A DNA stretch of 64,000 bases, from positions 37,745,812 to 37,809,811 of the forward strand of contig NC_044277.2 of assembly GCF_004027225.2 (NCBI RefSeq), in the 5' to 3' direction. The first letter of the stretch is position 1. The number at the start of each line of letters is the position of its first letter. Source of the stretch: Strigops habroptila. Its lineage: Eukaryota; Chordata; Aves; Psittaciformes; Psittacidae. The notes beneath the pieces were generated by a model, which saw only the letters and a list, made by a program, of their open reading frames with translations, ran no database searches and had not been told where the DNA came from. The position numbers and the translations under genes are program-made. Positions 13,403 to 27,600 of this stretch are shown in pieces.

Positions 13403-16400
13403 AGCGTGCTTCTGTGTTAGGGAGGTCTTGGGTCAGTTTCCCTGTATATACTTGGGCATTTCCCTGTAGCTGATACATAGAAGTGAAAGCAGGTGGTCTT
13501 ACTGCCATTCTTTCACCGGGATTCTCCAAAACACAGAGAGGAGGCAAAGCAAAACAGTGCTATAGAAATAAGTTTTCAGGGATATGTTCAATCAGTGCAC
13601 CCCTAAGATGCTTTCGCTTCTTCCCCTTCTCTCTGCTATCAACCAATGTAGCTGGATTACGTGAGCTATTTTGGCTGTATGTACAGAACTACAGGATGTA
13701 TTACATTTGATTATTAAAAAAAGTCTTCTACCATCTTTTTCAGATTGATAAAAATAACGTTTGATTCTAAACTAACTGAAAGTGAGTTAGTGGCAGAGGT
13801 ACTACACTGAAATGTCACTGCAGCAATCCTCACAGAAGTATAAATTAAAAGCCTTTCAAGAACTAGGATCCAAGTCCCAGAGCTACATCATTTAAAAGCT
13901 GTACTTCCTGAAGCCCACCGTGAAGTACTGACAACACAGAGATTGAATGGTAGTCGAACAAAGTACTGAGTCTGAAGTAAATGAAAATAGTCAAAGGAAG
14001 CAATACAGTGTACAGTACAATTTATAGAAAGTCAGAGAAAAATAGGTGAGGATTCAATGTATATGCTAAATTATATACATTGGTGACTATTTAACATCTT
14101 GTGTCTGTCATGTATTTGCTTTATTTACTGTGGAAGCTAGAAAGGAAAATGATCATAAAATATTTAGAGTCAGTGTAAATGAAAGAAACGTTTTCCCAAG
14201 ATAATGGACTCCTCCAGCTATTAGGCAATGAAGCAAAGTAGAAACATTTATTTTCCAGGCAGAAGGCATTGCTTCTGAGGTAAATTTCTATGATAATGAA
14301 CATAGAGCAAGCGTACAATATAATTAATCCAAAGGTATCTGATTCCGTACAGTGAGCATGGAATGAGCAGTGATGGTTGTTCCTTGTGGCCTGATTCTCC
14401 CCAGCCTGCTGTTGTGCTCAAGCCTGGTTTCTCACACAGAGCCTGCTGAGGCTGTGCGTGCTTCCACAGAGGTACCATCTTCAGCAGTGGATTAACTCCT
14501 GGAGAGCGATGCTGCCTGAAAACTTTCATTTCTTTTCTAACAGAAGTGATGTTTGTTGCATGGGGGTAGGGGCAGGCTTTGACAGACAGCTTTTTACTGC
14601 AGAAAAGTCTATTTGTTTCCTTTAAATGAAAACCTTTGCAATGAAGTAACATCTAACCCTCTTTTCCAATGACTTTTATAGGTGACATTGCTTTTCTCCA
14701 GAGATACTTTTTTATGCGACAGCTGTCTACCTACCCATTTGCCTCAGACGTTGCTTTCCCCAAACACAACTGCAGGCAGGTTTCTAACCCCCGCCCCATG
14801 CACCTCTTGTGCTTCATTCTGGACACAATTAGCTCTTTGTTTCCCTGCTGATTTCTCACAACTTGGGTCTCAACGCGTTGTGGTCTCAGGTTTAATGTAT
14901 TTTTGACGGTGCAGACCATTTGAAAATCTCCCTGACTTCCCTACCTTTCTTAGTGCTTCCTCTTTCTTTAGTATTTGTTCAACATTTTGAACGTTCCTTT
15001 TATGAGCTATCGTATTTAAATGTTATCTCTGGCTAGCTGTTTTTTTTGTTTGTTTGTTTTAAATCTGAACATGTATTTCTTTATCAATTTCTTTGTCAAT
15101 ATTGCCTTGGTAGTAATTCACTTCCATTCTTTCAGGAAAACATAGACCTAGGAATGTAACTTGGTAAATGCATTTTCAATTACTGTATAAAACACTTCAT
15201 TGGGATATTGTCACTAGAAAGTATCCAAACTCAGATAAAATATAAATACAAGCTGGTGATACTTGTAAAATCATGCAGGATAAACTTCAAGAACTCAGAA
15301 TTAAATAAAAGTCTTTGTTACCCTGGGCACTAGCTCCTTTGCTTGGGCAGATCAGGCTCAATGTGTCACAAGTTCCCTTGTGATTTGAAATACATGTACT
15401 TGATGCTTGGACTATTTGATTTTAAAATGTCACTGAGGCTATTTGTGCCGGGTCATATAACTTTAAACAAAGCACTTTAAACCCTTCTCCATTCTTTCTT
15501 CTTATCTGGTAGGTGGATTCCTTTGTTACTGCTTACTGTAAAACCAGCAAACATCACTGCTTCCTTAAATTGATACTATTTTCTACTTAAAAAAATAGAT
15601 GTTGTGGATATGTATGTAATAATAGTAGTAATAAACACTGCTAGACTGCCCAAAAGTGCCTTTAACCTGTAATATTTTCATCACCATTGCTCTGTCTTAT
15701 GGCCACAGTTAGTAAATACAGAAATAACTGGGGACTCTCATTACGTCTCTGTGTTCCACTTCTGTTTCACAGCTATCATTCAATTTACATTAAAACATTT
15801 CATGACAATAACAGGACTCTGGCATTAGCTTACGCAACTTCAGGAGTCAACTTTTCAGTATTTTATAGCCAGATTTGTTTATCTTACTGGCTATACTGAT
15901 TCAATCTTACTGGCAATGTGAAGATTTATAAGAGTACTCATATGGCAGATGCAGGTATGTGACCTGGCTCTGCTTGCCCTAGGGCTAGAGCTGGAAGTAT
16001 TGGATAGCAGTGCTGTGAAAAGAGTGGGGTAGCTGCATGCAACCCAGGTCAAGACTTGAAGAAGTGTGTGATAGATTCCATTTACAGGTACTGGATAAGA
16101 AATCTGTACAACACTGCTATTCATAGCATGGGTTTACCACCTTCGGTCTTGCTGAAGTTGGGGAGAGAGTGCTGTTATGCAGCTGCATTTGGCACAGGCA
16201 TTGAAACATTCAGGGGTGTAAAGCCAAAACAAAAATATCTCTGTCTAGCTGAAGGCAACAAAAACAGTTTCGGAAAAGACAAACATTCTGGGAAACCAAT
16301 GGAGTCTAATATAAGGCATGTTGCAGTGGTAAAGTGCATGCTGTGCTTTCCTTAAAAATCAGGTATTTATATATGATTGTCCAATTTGGGCCTTTTGCTT

Positions 16401-19400
16401 AAATTTGAACCTGTGTTTTTAGTACTTTTTCATTTACAACTTATTCCTTTTAAATACAGTAATGTGTCACAGCCCTAGGTGAAACCAGCTTTCTCAACTT
16501 AGGCTGAAAATCAGAGGTGGAAGAAAACACATATTTGGTTAGATTATGATTACTATCTGTACAACTGAGAACTCAGTGAATTAAAGATCATTACATAAGT
16601 AAAGGGAAAGAAAAGTTCACCATATGTATTTTGTCTACATTTAAGAAAATGAAACCTAAACTACACTTGAGGCCATTGGAGGTGAACCTTGGTAATCTGA
16701 ACTAATTTACAGGAAGCTCAGGAAAAGAAATGTGGTCTGTTGGAGTCACCTGTACCTGTTGTTTCACATTTTCCACCTATTTAGATAGGCAAAAAAAAGG
16801 GAAAAATTCATATCAATTCAGCTGTTGCAAACATAATATTTTAATGGACCTCACTGACTGTATTTCAAAAGCTATGCAGGCTGGTAATATCTCCAAAAGG
16901 AAGAACAGAAGTTTTAAACATCCATTACAGTGCCAGCATAGAGCTTCCTTTCCTGAGGGGCACATAGAGTGGCCAACAAAGCCCCCCCCCCCCCCCCCGC
17001 GATAACTGAAGAAACACTGCTCTGCAGTTCCTCATGATTCCATATCTTTTGTTTTGTATTACTGTGGTTATGATTATTATTTCCATGGTGCCCAGGAGGC
17101 CTAAGCAAGGATGAGAATCCTATTCAGTACCTCCAAACAGACATTTGGAAAGACAACTCGTGTTCCAGAGAACTTGATGAAAAGAGATTGTGTTTGAAAG
17201 ATGAACAAGGTTGCTTACAGTACTGGCTGGTGAACATACTCAGATATGTCCTCACAAATACACCATTATTCAACTCAAACAGGTGTTTTCCAGGCAGATA
17301 AAGAAACATGTATATTCACATCAGTATAGGGAGCCACAGTCTATCTCCTGCTTCTGAAAATTTGGCTTTATGTACATGGAAATAGAAAACAACAGCTGCG
17401 AAGGAGGGAATTTGGAGTACAAATGAACACCAGACCCAGCTGTAGATTTGCATTCTCTGACATCTGGTGCTGAGGAGACACTGGGGAATTCTGTGACAAC
17501 ATGAGATTTTATGCATCTGTCTGCTAAATCTAGCATTTCTCTTTGGGGCATTTGCATGGATGAGGTTGATCTCAGAAAGATGTTTTAAGCCAGAACAAAA
17601 TAAAAGCAGAGGATTGTATCTGATTTGGACTCTCAATTTGCATGCAGAGCTGGCAGGTTGCATGGTGCTTGCCTTGAACTGGGATCACACATTTGTTCTG
17701 CAAGAATTTGCAAGGTAGCTTCCACAGAACACCAACATGTTTGATTTCAGAAGTAGTGTGGCTTGGGGCTCCACTAAAGCCTTTTGGTGCATAATGTAAC
17801 AGGTTAAGAGTGCATGCGCGTGTGTGTATATGGGGAATTCAGTTAAAAGAGAAAGACCAATACAGTTGAAAAAAGGGATTCTCAACACTTTAACACAAGA
17901 TTATTGGAATATCACAATAAACACAGATACTCAGGAAAAAAAGAGTTGTGACCATATGACACAGTCCTTTGAACTAAAGTAATTCTGCCCTTACCTTTCT
18001 AATTTTACCTCTTTCTGGTACAGCTGATTTTTCTTTTGAGACGAGAAGTCTTGTGCCTTATGCCAAGACACTTTGTATCACCATGTTTTACATGCAAAGA
18101 GAGGAACAAGAGTTTGAGCACCAAAGATATTACACATCATTATACATTGTAAATCTTCATGTTCTCTTTAGCATTATCACTATGTGTTGTTGGACACTAC
18201 ACATTGTAAAACACCATTGTAAAATGAGATCAGATCACTAATTCAGGTAATTTTATTTTAACCTGCACAGTAACAACGTCATTCTTAAGGGAGCAACTTC
18301 ATTTGATTTTAACTGGATTCTTCTTTATATGCCACCGGGATGAACACAGACATGTGAAAGCATTTAACCTCTCTTCCTCATAACCCTGGATAATCAAGGG
18401 TGGGTGTAGGCTGAGACCAGATGGAGCTGCTGCGAAGTCTGTGGCTGTGACCTTTCCACCTCAGACATCTGAGAGCACGCACTGTGCAGCAGACAGTGCG
18501 AACGAAGATTGCCCTTTCCTGATGAACTCATGCTTCACAGTCCCTGCTATGGTATATTGCATAATCTGGGATGATGTAAAAATGATTGGCAGTGCAGAAG
18601 ATGAAATAACCCTTCCACCTTTCTTCCTCTTCCTCTCAGGCTGCTCGAATTGCTTCTGTTTTAGGATGACCTTATTCCAAGTGATTCCTGCACCAAGAGG
18701 AATGCAAAGAGCTTTTTTACAGCTGCTGGCTGTAGACTATGTATGTGGGCTCCTCAGATATCCATCAACAGGACCGTTTTTATGGTGTTGCCCAGTCCCT
18801 ATTATCTGCATACACTAATCAGATTTTAGGCATTTTCAGTGATTTAACAAGGTTTTGTATTAGATTTTTTTAAATAAAAGTACTATCATACTTTTGACAT
18901 GAATGTGTGAAGGAGTACCCTGAACCGCTTTGGCTGCCAGTTGTCTCTTTGCAAAGTAATCTTACTGCCGCACATGTAGTGGCAAATGTTTCTGTAATAT
19001 GGCTCCTGAGTCCTTTAATTACAGCTTATTACCCCAGGAAGGATAAAAAGCAACTAAAGCTCTTAAATATAACTGATTAATGACAGCTATAAATGTACAT
19101 ATTACTCTAGCAGTAAGACACAGGTGGAAGTTTAGCAGGAGGAAACAGGCTTGGTTGACAATTTGTGGCTGAAAAATGATAAAACCCAAATTATGAAAAA
19201 ACCTCTGTTGGTTACAAATCAGGTATGAGAGAAACCTGCTCCCTTGAGAATACTGCCAAGTTTTTGCCCAGGATATAGATGCAGGTTCTTAAAGACAGAA
19301 TGTATTTACAGCTTATAAGATAACTGCTACTATTAACAATGCCTCTCAACAAGCAAATGATAAACATTTTTGTTTCTATTAGAAAGTGTTGGTATGTCTG

Positions 19401-22400
19401 TGTGTTGTGTGTGTGCTTCCATGCGTGTGAATGTAGCCCTTGCGCATAACACACAAGCTGAGTGTGGCCATGGTAGGTGGTATTCTAGTCACGTAATTGT
19501 TTAAGTAAGTCCAGGCTCGCACCAACATGCAAGCCACAGGGAGCGCACCCATCAACCTTTCTGAAACTGGAGCAGTAGATTACAACACTGACATGCTTAA
19601 GCAAGGGACTGACATTAACCTCGTGCTAGATTTAAATCGTTCCAGGCAGTCTGGTTTGAATTTCCAAATGTGCCGTATTGTTCTAATGAGTTAATTCATT
19701 TGGTGTCCATTTCCTCCTGTCAGCTGCTTTTGGAAAATAAATCATGCATTGTTATCTTAGCTTTGTCCATCTTGCTAATGGTTTAGGAAATGCAGCTAAG
19801 GATTATCTGGAGTTTTCTATGGCAGAGGTTGACCTGCATCAACGGGACAATGATCAATCACATCTGGAAGGAATCACAAACTGTGAAATGCTTATTCATT
19901 TTATTTTCTGTCTGCAGTGTATTATTTACAAAATGTTTTCCGCCATTCATGCAGAGGGGTAAAAACAAAAGTGTGATCTCAAGAATCTTACAAAAAAAGT
20001 GAATTTCAGTGCATAAATGTCATCCATCCAACAAAGGTGGATATACCAATATACTACAAATTCAACATTTACCAGCATCCCATTAGAAGTCTTCTCTACT
20101 CCCTTCTAGTTTGGTTGTAGCAATTAAATTGACAATACCACAATGATTTGCACGTGGTTTCACAGTGCTGGTGCTGGTCTAGGTATGGAGTGGGGATGGA
20201 TGTAGTGCTTCTGCCCCACAGCTTCTGCCAGCGCTGGACTCACGAAAGAGCATTGTCCAGGAGGAGCCTGTGGTTACCCAGGTTACACTGCCCTTGCTCA
20301 GCTCCACAGCCCAGCCTTCACCTGCAGTTTGCCAAGACCTGTCCTCTGCTTCCCAATACAATGTTAAAGATGGCAGTACCTGTATCCTCTCATTCACAGC
20401 GGTGAGAGGCACTGCTGTTAACTGGTCCTGCCTGAGTTCAGAAAACAAAGCTAGCTGGGGTGCCTCTGATTCCTGCTTACGAGCTGGAAACACTCCTGTG
20501 AGGGACAGCTCCTCTCTACTGATGTATTAACTGACAGCAGGAGCCTTCCCAGCTCTTTCAATCTCTCCATCACTTCCAGAAACTCCTATTTTTTCTTTAC
20601 ACATCTTCCTCAGTTTCCTAGCAAGAATTCCAAATCTGCTATCCTGTGGTTATTCCAGCCTAGACATCTTTGATACCGGGTGTTCTGGTTGTGTTGTCTG
20701 TGTCAGCTGTTTGCACCGCGCTGTGTGCTAACCCCTCTGTGGCACACAGTATGGTGTTAGTCGTGCCTATACTCTCCCTTCTCTCCATCCACAATTAGAT
20801 CATCTCAAAATATCTGTACTGCTCAGAGGCTCTAGATCTGATGTGAGGGTTCATAGATTAATTTAGCACAACTAGTTTACCTTGGGATTTAAACATGCTA
20901 CTAATTTAACAGCCCTGAATCTTTCTGGCTGTCCCTGTGCTGAAGTCCTATGCTTCCCATAGGATTTGCGGGAATAAAGAGTATATAAAAAGAAAAAGAA
21001 GCATGAAATTCTTAGCCTTTCAGCCCTTCATTTCCCTGTGACTTTCAGAGAGTTCTGACTTGCACACTGGAGAGGTTCAGAGTTATTTTCTTTAATGAGA
21101 AACAGATTGAACGCACAGGTTTTCATTGATCTCAATGCAAGGGAAGTTCACCTCTCTGAAGAATCCCCAGAGAGTCTAACGCACAGTGCCAGGCATAGTC
21201 AGGACCTTGTACTTGAGTCTGTTTTCTCCTGCACACCTCAGCAGGTGGTGGAAAGACCTCTTCATTTTCTCTTATTATGCTTTTAAGTGTTGCAAATGGT
21301 TTTGACCCTACTTTTACTTAAACCACAAAAGTGGAGCCCTGAGATGCCCTTTAATCCTTAACTGAGAGCTGAGTGGGAGGAGAGGCTGCTTACATGGTAG
21401 CGGGGAAATCCGTTCTCCAAGAAGGAATTCTCAATAGCCACACATGGCATTCCCTGAACACACTGGTCAGCAGCCCTGCTGTAATGCACAAACCTGAGCT
21501 GGGCCAAACAACTTGCACCCTGCGCACATCTGAGTTTCCGCTTTCCTGGAGTGTTCCACAGTGAGTGTAAAAACCCCTCCCTTGGAGGTGCTGGTGACTC
21601 TTGGACGGCCCCGTGTGCCTTGGGTGGGCTGCATGCGCTTAGCTTTTTGCTGGTGTCCACAGGTAACTCATGTTTGCCTTGGTGTTGAAGAGCTGCAGCT
21701 GCACATCTGCAAGTTACTCCAGGGAGAAATGGACCCCAGTTTGATTGTTGTAAATAGCCTCTCAAACCCAAGATTTGTGAAAGAAACTGTTGTCAATGCT
21801 TTTACTTTAATTCTATCTTCTTTTTACAACTGAGTTCAGTTTTAACCACAACAACAACAAAATGTCCTCTATTCTCTGTAACAGAAACTGGTGCAGTCCC
21901 ACTGTAGTCTCTGCAATTTCATCAAATATGCTGGCAGAGAATTGGGCCCATGAAGGAAGTGAAGCCTTGATAAAGCTATACTCTCAACATGAACATTCAT
22001 TTTCCTTATTGCCTGTACCAGAGATCATTTTCTCTAGTCAGAACTCTAACCGCAATTTTTACTATCAAGAATATTGCTTTTAAATAGAAAAAATAAAAGT
22101 AAACTATGATAATTTTCAATAACTATACCACTATAGCCTTAATTTTCAAGGAAAAACATTACCAAACTCAATTTCAAATAATGTTCTATTATGTGCAAAC
22201 CACTGTTGATATAATAACTTCTATTTTAGGTTGCTAGCAAAAAGAAGAACAATGTGACCCATTTAGAAACTGGCTCACAGAAAAATATTAGCAAGCCATT
22301 TATCATTTATATTTAATTTTGGTGATAAGCGCCATTTGATAGAAACATTTATTTGGTACAAAACTAACAGTAGCATAAAACATTTTACCATGACACGTAC

Positions 22401-22515
22401 ACTGTGCAGTGGTACTGAGAAATGGACTTTCAGTTTATTGCCAATTGTTTGGAAAAGGAACAAAAGAGGGAAAATGCTCACCTGCGAATGCGTCAGAGAT
22501 GGAGCCTGCATTTTT
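13403..22515. other. Gene-free intergenic DNA
   Basis: About 9.1 kb with no recognisable gene. Slightly GC-richer patches occur at about 14340-14500, 20150-20550 and 21370-21700, but the ORFs in them lack recognisable domains. A 17-base C-run lies at 16982-16998. The stretch around 18880-19150 is rich in homeodomain-like TAATTA/ATTAAT motifs and has a conserved-element look, which cannot be tested here. No tRNA-like cloverleaf was noticed. Confidence 0.5.
16982..16998. repeat. Homopolymer (C)17
   Basis: A run of 17 C, preceded by G and followed by GCG. On the minus strand this is a G-run able to form intermolecular quadruplexes. Its length is prone to sequencing and replication slippage error. 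Confidence 0.97.
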
Positions 22516-23935
22516 TGAAATCTCTGATTGATGGGCAAATCACACTCACACAACTGGAGTGCTGCAATGGCTGGATACAGGCTCTTTGGGAAGGACAGGA
22601 TGCAAAGGTGAAGAGAGGAGGTTGCCATATATTTGAGAGAGAAGCAGGGATGCATGGAGCTCTGCCATGAACCAACTGAGGGCTTATGGGGAGCAGGGGA
22701 GGTTCCTGAGGGCTGGAAGAAAGCAAATGTCACTCCTTTCTTCAAGAAGGATCTACAGGCTGGTCAGCCTCACCTCATTCCCTGGGGAAAGAATGGAACA
22801 AATAACCATGGATACCATTGCAAACACATGAAGTACAAGAGGTGATTTGGAGTAGTCAGCATAGATCTAGGAAGGAAAAATCATTCTTTATTTGATACCT
22901 GTTAGCCTTCTAATACAAAGTGACTAGTCTGGTGCATGAGGGGAGAGCAGTGGATGTTGTTTATCTTGAGTTTAGCAGGAGTTTTGATACTGTCTGCCGT
23001 GACATCCTCACTGGCAAATTGATGAAGTACAGACTAGGTGAGAAGACAGTGAGTCGGGCTGAAAACTGTCTCAGCTGTGGGGCTGAAAGGGCTGTGATCA
23101 GCAACACAATGTCCATTTGGAGGCCAGTCATCAGAGGTGTACACTGGGGATTGATACTGGGGCCAGCATGTTTTAACATCTTTGTAAGTTACCTGGACAG
23201 TGGGACAGAGTGCACCCTCAGCAGATTTGCAGATGATACAAAACTGGGAGGATTCACCAGATGTTTATGGCTGGAGAAATGGGCTGACAGCAGCCTCATG
23301 AAGTTACAAAAAGGGAAATCCCAAGTCCTGCCACTAAAAAGGAACAACTCCAGGTATCAGCAGAAGCTGTGGGGTCAACCAGCTGGAAAGCAGCTTTAAT
23401 AAAAATGATTGTTCACAAAGTTGAATGTGGGCCAGGATGCTGTGTCCAGTTCTAGGCTGTCCAGAACAAGAGAGCTGTAGAGCTATGGAGAGAGTCCACC
23501 ACAGGGCCATGAAGATGGTTAAGGGACTGGAGCACCTCTCCTTTAAGGAAAGGCTGAGAGGGCTGGGACTGTTCAGCCTGGAGAAGAGCAGGCTCAGGGG
23601 GATGTCATGGGTGTGTACAAATACCTGAAGGAGGCAAGTAAAGAGGATGGAGCCAGGTTCTTCTCTGTGGTGCCCAGTGACAGGACCAGAGGCAATGAGG
23701 CAAATGAGATACAGGAAATTCCACTTAAATATAAGAAAAAAATGGATTTTACTCTGGGGTGGTGAAACACTGGCACAGGTTGCCCAGAGAGGTGGTGGTG
23801 TCTCCATCCTTGGAGATACTCAAAACCCAATAGGACACTGCCTTGAGCAATCTCCTTTAGCTGACCTTGCTTTTAGCAGGACGTTTGGACTAGATGATCT
23901 CTAGAGCTGCCTTCCAACCTCAGCCATCCTGCGAA
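22516..23935 (+). mobile_element. CR1 LINE, internally deleted, EN-RT-3' remnants
   Basis: Three CR1 blocks lie in order on the + strand. The endonuclease-like region (about 22520-22690) contains GREAGMHGALP-type frame remnants and the coding for a 'LECCNGWIQALWEGQD' stretch. The block 22695-23390 encodes reverse transcriptase pieces: EVPEGWKKANVTP, TSLVHEGRAVDVVYLEFSRSFDT and FADDTKLGG, the last carrying the FADD catalytic motif of the LINE polymerase. The block 23440-23935 encodes the C-terminus ([19 protein letters not shown]...[13 protein letters not shown]) and 3' region. Long internal stretches are missing at about 22690 and 23420. It has several frameshifts and is not functional. The typical terminal repeat is not clear at the 3' end. 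Confidence 0.9.
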
Positions 23936-24672
23936 ATCATTGCTTATATAATAAAACAAGAACTGCTGTCTCTATAGGAAGCTCTGTTATAGACACGGAT
24001 GCAATCATGCTTTTTTGCTGTTAGTAAGTTCTATTAGAAAGAATTCATGTATAAACCTGTGGGGTGTATAGGTGCTCAAAGGATCCTGACATTCAGAGAG
24101 ACAGCAGGGACCTTTGGACACGTGATTGCTTGTGTGGATGGGAGAATTCTTTGCTGCTCCTCACCAGCTACAGTCCACAGAGGCTGGGCTGTCCCATCCC
24201 TAGGTAAGGAGCGCAGTGAGCATCATGACCTTGGTCCATCCAGTATGATGGAGAGGAGGAGTGAGCTGCTGGTGGGGAGCAGCTGACTGAGCTGGCACTG
24301 TGGCAGCTGGGAAGCCCTTCTCTCAAGGAGAACCTGCATCCTACTTTCTAGACCTTTCGTGCTGATCCCACAAAGCGCAAAGGGAATAGAGCAGGCCTGG
24401 GAATATGTGTGAAAAAATATCTCCCCTGGCCTCTTAGGTACTGAACAGAAGGAATATGTAACAGTGTGACTTTTGCACCAATTCCACAGAGAGAAAAATG
24501 CTTCTGAAAGCAGTTTTTTGGTTGTTCAGGAAAACTCATTTTCTTCCCAGGTTTGAATTAGACAGGGTCTTTTTATTTTTTCCTTCAGCTTCCTATTATT
24601 GTGGTGGTTATTACCATCAATGAATTATTTTGGACACCAAGTATATGGAGCAAACTATACTTTTTTTACCTC

Positions 24673-24693
24673 TTTTTTTTTTTTTTTTTTTTT
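24673..24693. repeat. Poly-T run (about 21 T)
   Basis: An uninterrupted T homopolymer in otherwise unremarkable intergenic DNA. No retrocopied sequence was recognised on the strand for which this would be a poly-A tail. Confidence 0.9.
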
Positions 24694-27600
24694 AACATCA
24701 TCCTTTTAATAGTAAGTTTTGGCCTGCATTTTTAATAATTGAGGAACCACCACTTACCCTGCTTAGGATTAATGCATTCATGAGTCTTATTTTCAGTGGC
24801 TATGAGGGAAAGAAAACATTTTAAAGCAAATCTTGGTAGTTGATATCTTCCCTAATGCATTTTTAATGTCTGAGACATGGCAAGGACTAGAAAAGCATTC
24901 TGTGCTCTGTAATACCATTTGACAACAAAAATAATTTAAAGAAGAATATAAGATAAAAATGGAATATATGGAAAAGGGAAAGGTACAACCGTGTCCACCA
25001 GTCTCCAGTTAGCTAATTTTATTGGGATTTCCAGCATACGATAAATGAATATGATAATTGGTGGGGGGATGAGCATGTTGTGATATTAATAAGAATATAA
25101 TTCCATAAGAAACTGTCTTGTGATTTATAGCTAATAATGTTACTGAAATGAGGCTAATGAAGGCAATTAATCCTATATAAATTTTTTTTTTCTTTTTGGT
25201 AAATCTGATTCTCAAAGCATTTCTGATAGAAAAAGAACAGATTTGTCTTCTCCTGCCAGCAATCCCTACTGACATGAGAAGTCCCACTGAAAACAGCCGG
25301 CAAACAGCCTGGGGAGTAGATAAAGCTCTGTGGATGCACTTCTGTTCTGCCTTGCTTCTGTAGTTACTTTCTCAAGACAATGTCCTTAGAGACACATTTT
25401 TTTTGAGTAAGAAAACTGCTACAGTGCATCCGGAGTGCAGTTACAGATCTTACTGGTGTACTATAAACCCTAGCTGCTCTCAAAGTTACCTTTGGTCTTG
25501 CTGACATGCATACTGATCGCAAATGCTTTTGCTGTGCTATACCAGTCTTTCCAGACCTGTGGGCATTTATGCACTGCATCCCACTGCACTGCTTGGTTTC
25601 ACTAGTATTAGTGCTGGAGTAAACTAAATTAAGGCAAGTTTCAGAGTACTTTCCTATTCTGTAGGAATATCACGGACTGCAATTTATCTCCATTTCTTAC
25701 TGTCATCTTTTCCCACTCCAGCCTGCCTTCATCTAAGTAACCAAAATCCAGCTTCAGTGAGATTTGACAGATCCCTGAAAAACTCCAGATGGACACTATT
25801 TCCCCTTTTTGTGTTCCTTGCCTGTTTTATTACCCATTTGCCTGGAAAGGGACAATGTTATTTAGAATATGTATCTTTATAGCATTTGGAAGAGCACCTA
25901 TTTCTTCAGAGAAACGGACATTTAAGAAATATTGGAAGTACTTTGCTTTGCTTCATGCACAGAGCTCACAGTTCTCCTTATGAAGGAATGTCTATAATGA
26001 AATTACTAATCTTGTGAGTAATTTTTTGCATACTAAATGTGTGAACACCATTCTTGGTAGACTGTGAAGAGAAGCTCCCCCACATATTTAGCTCTTCAAG
26101 CCCGACACCTTCCTCTCTAGGAGTCTGGGAATGGGCACTCTAGCAGAAGTTGCCATCTCTGTCACCATGCACTTTTAAGTCAACGACAACAACCTTTTGA
26201 TGTCAGTGAGGCAGGATAAGATCTTTTGAAAAACAGACTGCCCTCACATCTTATCTCAAGAATCTCATATCTGATTTAACACTTTATATGTCCACCTCAA
26301 CCAAATACATGAATAGGCACAGATATGGTACAGCAAGGAGGGATGACAGTGAAGAAGGAAATGTGACTATGTAGCTGGATTAAACGTGTGGTGCTATGGA
26401 CAAGATCATACCACCTGTTTTTCTGTACAAGGCTTTTTTCCTGGATCTCTGTTCCAAGCAGCTGCTGAGGCTAGCAGGAGGTTGTGGGCAAAAATGTATT
26501 TGAAATACCAGATGCTGGAAATAGCTGAACTTTTATCTGAGCTTGGTTAGACAGTCTGAGATATGACACAGACTGGAGAAACACCAGCAACACTGCAAAC
26601 AAGGGAATGGCTACTGGTTTCAAAAGAAAAACTGTTGATTATGTTTTGTCAGAAAACAATATATTTTAGCTAGAACTGTGACTAGTTATTTGTGTTTGAG
26701 GTTACTTATGAAAACCAGTTACCACAGAGAAGATTAAATCCTAGCACTGTTGTGTTGTCATCACTATAAATTCATTAATGTTTCACTGAACTGTTTTAAC
26801 ACCATTAGAGTGCCCCACATCAGATGTGTTGTGTCTATGAATGCTCTCTTTGTCTCCCTGCTTAGCATGGAAGGTGAAAGGCACTGGAATTGAACTGATT
26901 TTTCAAGCCAAGAATCTTTGCAATCACAAATAAAATAAGTCCCTTCAGCTTAACAATCATTGCCTCCTTTCTCTTTTAGAAACAGATGTCAACAGAAGGA
27001 GAAAGCAGGTACAGAGCACCTCTTTCAGCTGCTTTTGAAGGAAAACAGGAAGTGACTAAGTCACAGGGAGATGTGTTGTATGTATCCTTGGAAAAGCATT
27101 TATAATTTCTTGATACATTTCTGCTAATGAGGGTGTGAGATGCCAGCTCTCTGGAAGTTACAGCATGCATTGCTGCACTCTCGCCAACTCTGATGGATGC
27201 GTTTTGTATGGGAATATAATTTAAACATGAGATCGTAAGGAATTATTTATTACATTACCAGAGAAAGTACTTGAGAAAAAAGGCCTAATACCAGAAAAAG
27301 TGTCTGCCTCAGCTGAGTGCTATTAGAACTAGAAAATTTCTTATAAACTGGAAACCCCCAAATGGATGCTCTCTGTACATTGCAGCACTGTCTGAATCGG
27401 CATATAAATACCCTGAAGTAGTTGTAAAATAGTATCATTTATGACAAAGTGTCCTAACTCCTGAACCTAATGAAGGCTGCAATCTTCTTGATGCCAATCA
27501 AATTACTGCTGTTACAGTGGACAACAGCGTAACCTGAGAGCATGTTATGTTTGGTGTGTGGTGAGAATGTGAATACTGCCATTTTCCCCCTAGGCATCCA

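Noticed and set aside
14248..14652. 134-codon minus-strand ORF
   Set aside because: No recognisable domain, no splice or promoter context, and composition like the surrounding non-coding DNA.
20148..20530. Possible exon in a GC-richer patch with a CACAG|CGGTGAG context
   Set aside because: Splice-like signals alone are common, and the translated frames match no known protein.
21358..21771. 137-codon minus-strand ORF in a GC-richer patch
   Set aside because: No domain or family resemblance; length is compatible with chance at this composition.
22920..23399. 159-codon ORF with FADD motif, candidate gene
   Set aside because: It is CR1 reverse transcriptase within an internally deleted copy.
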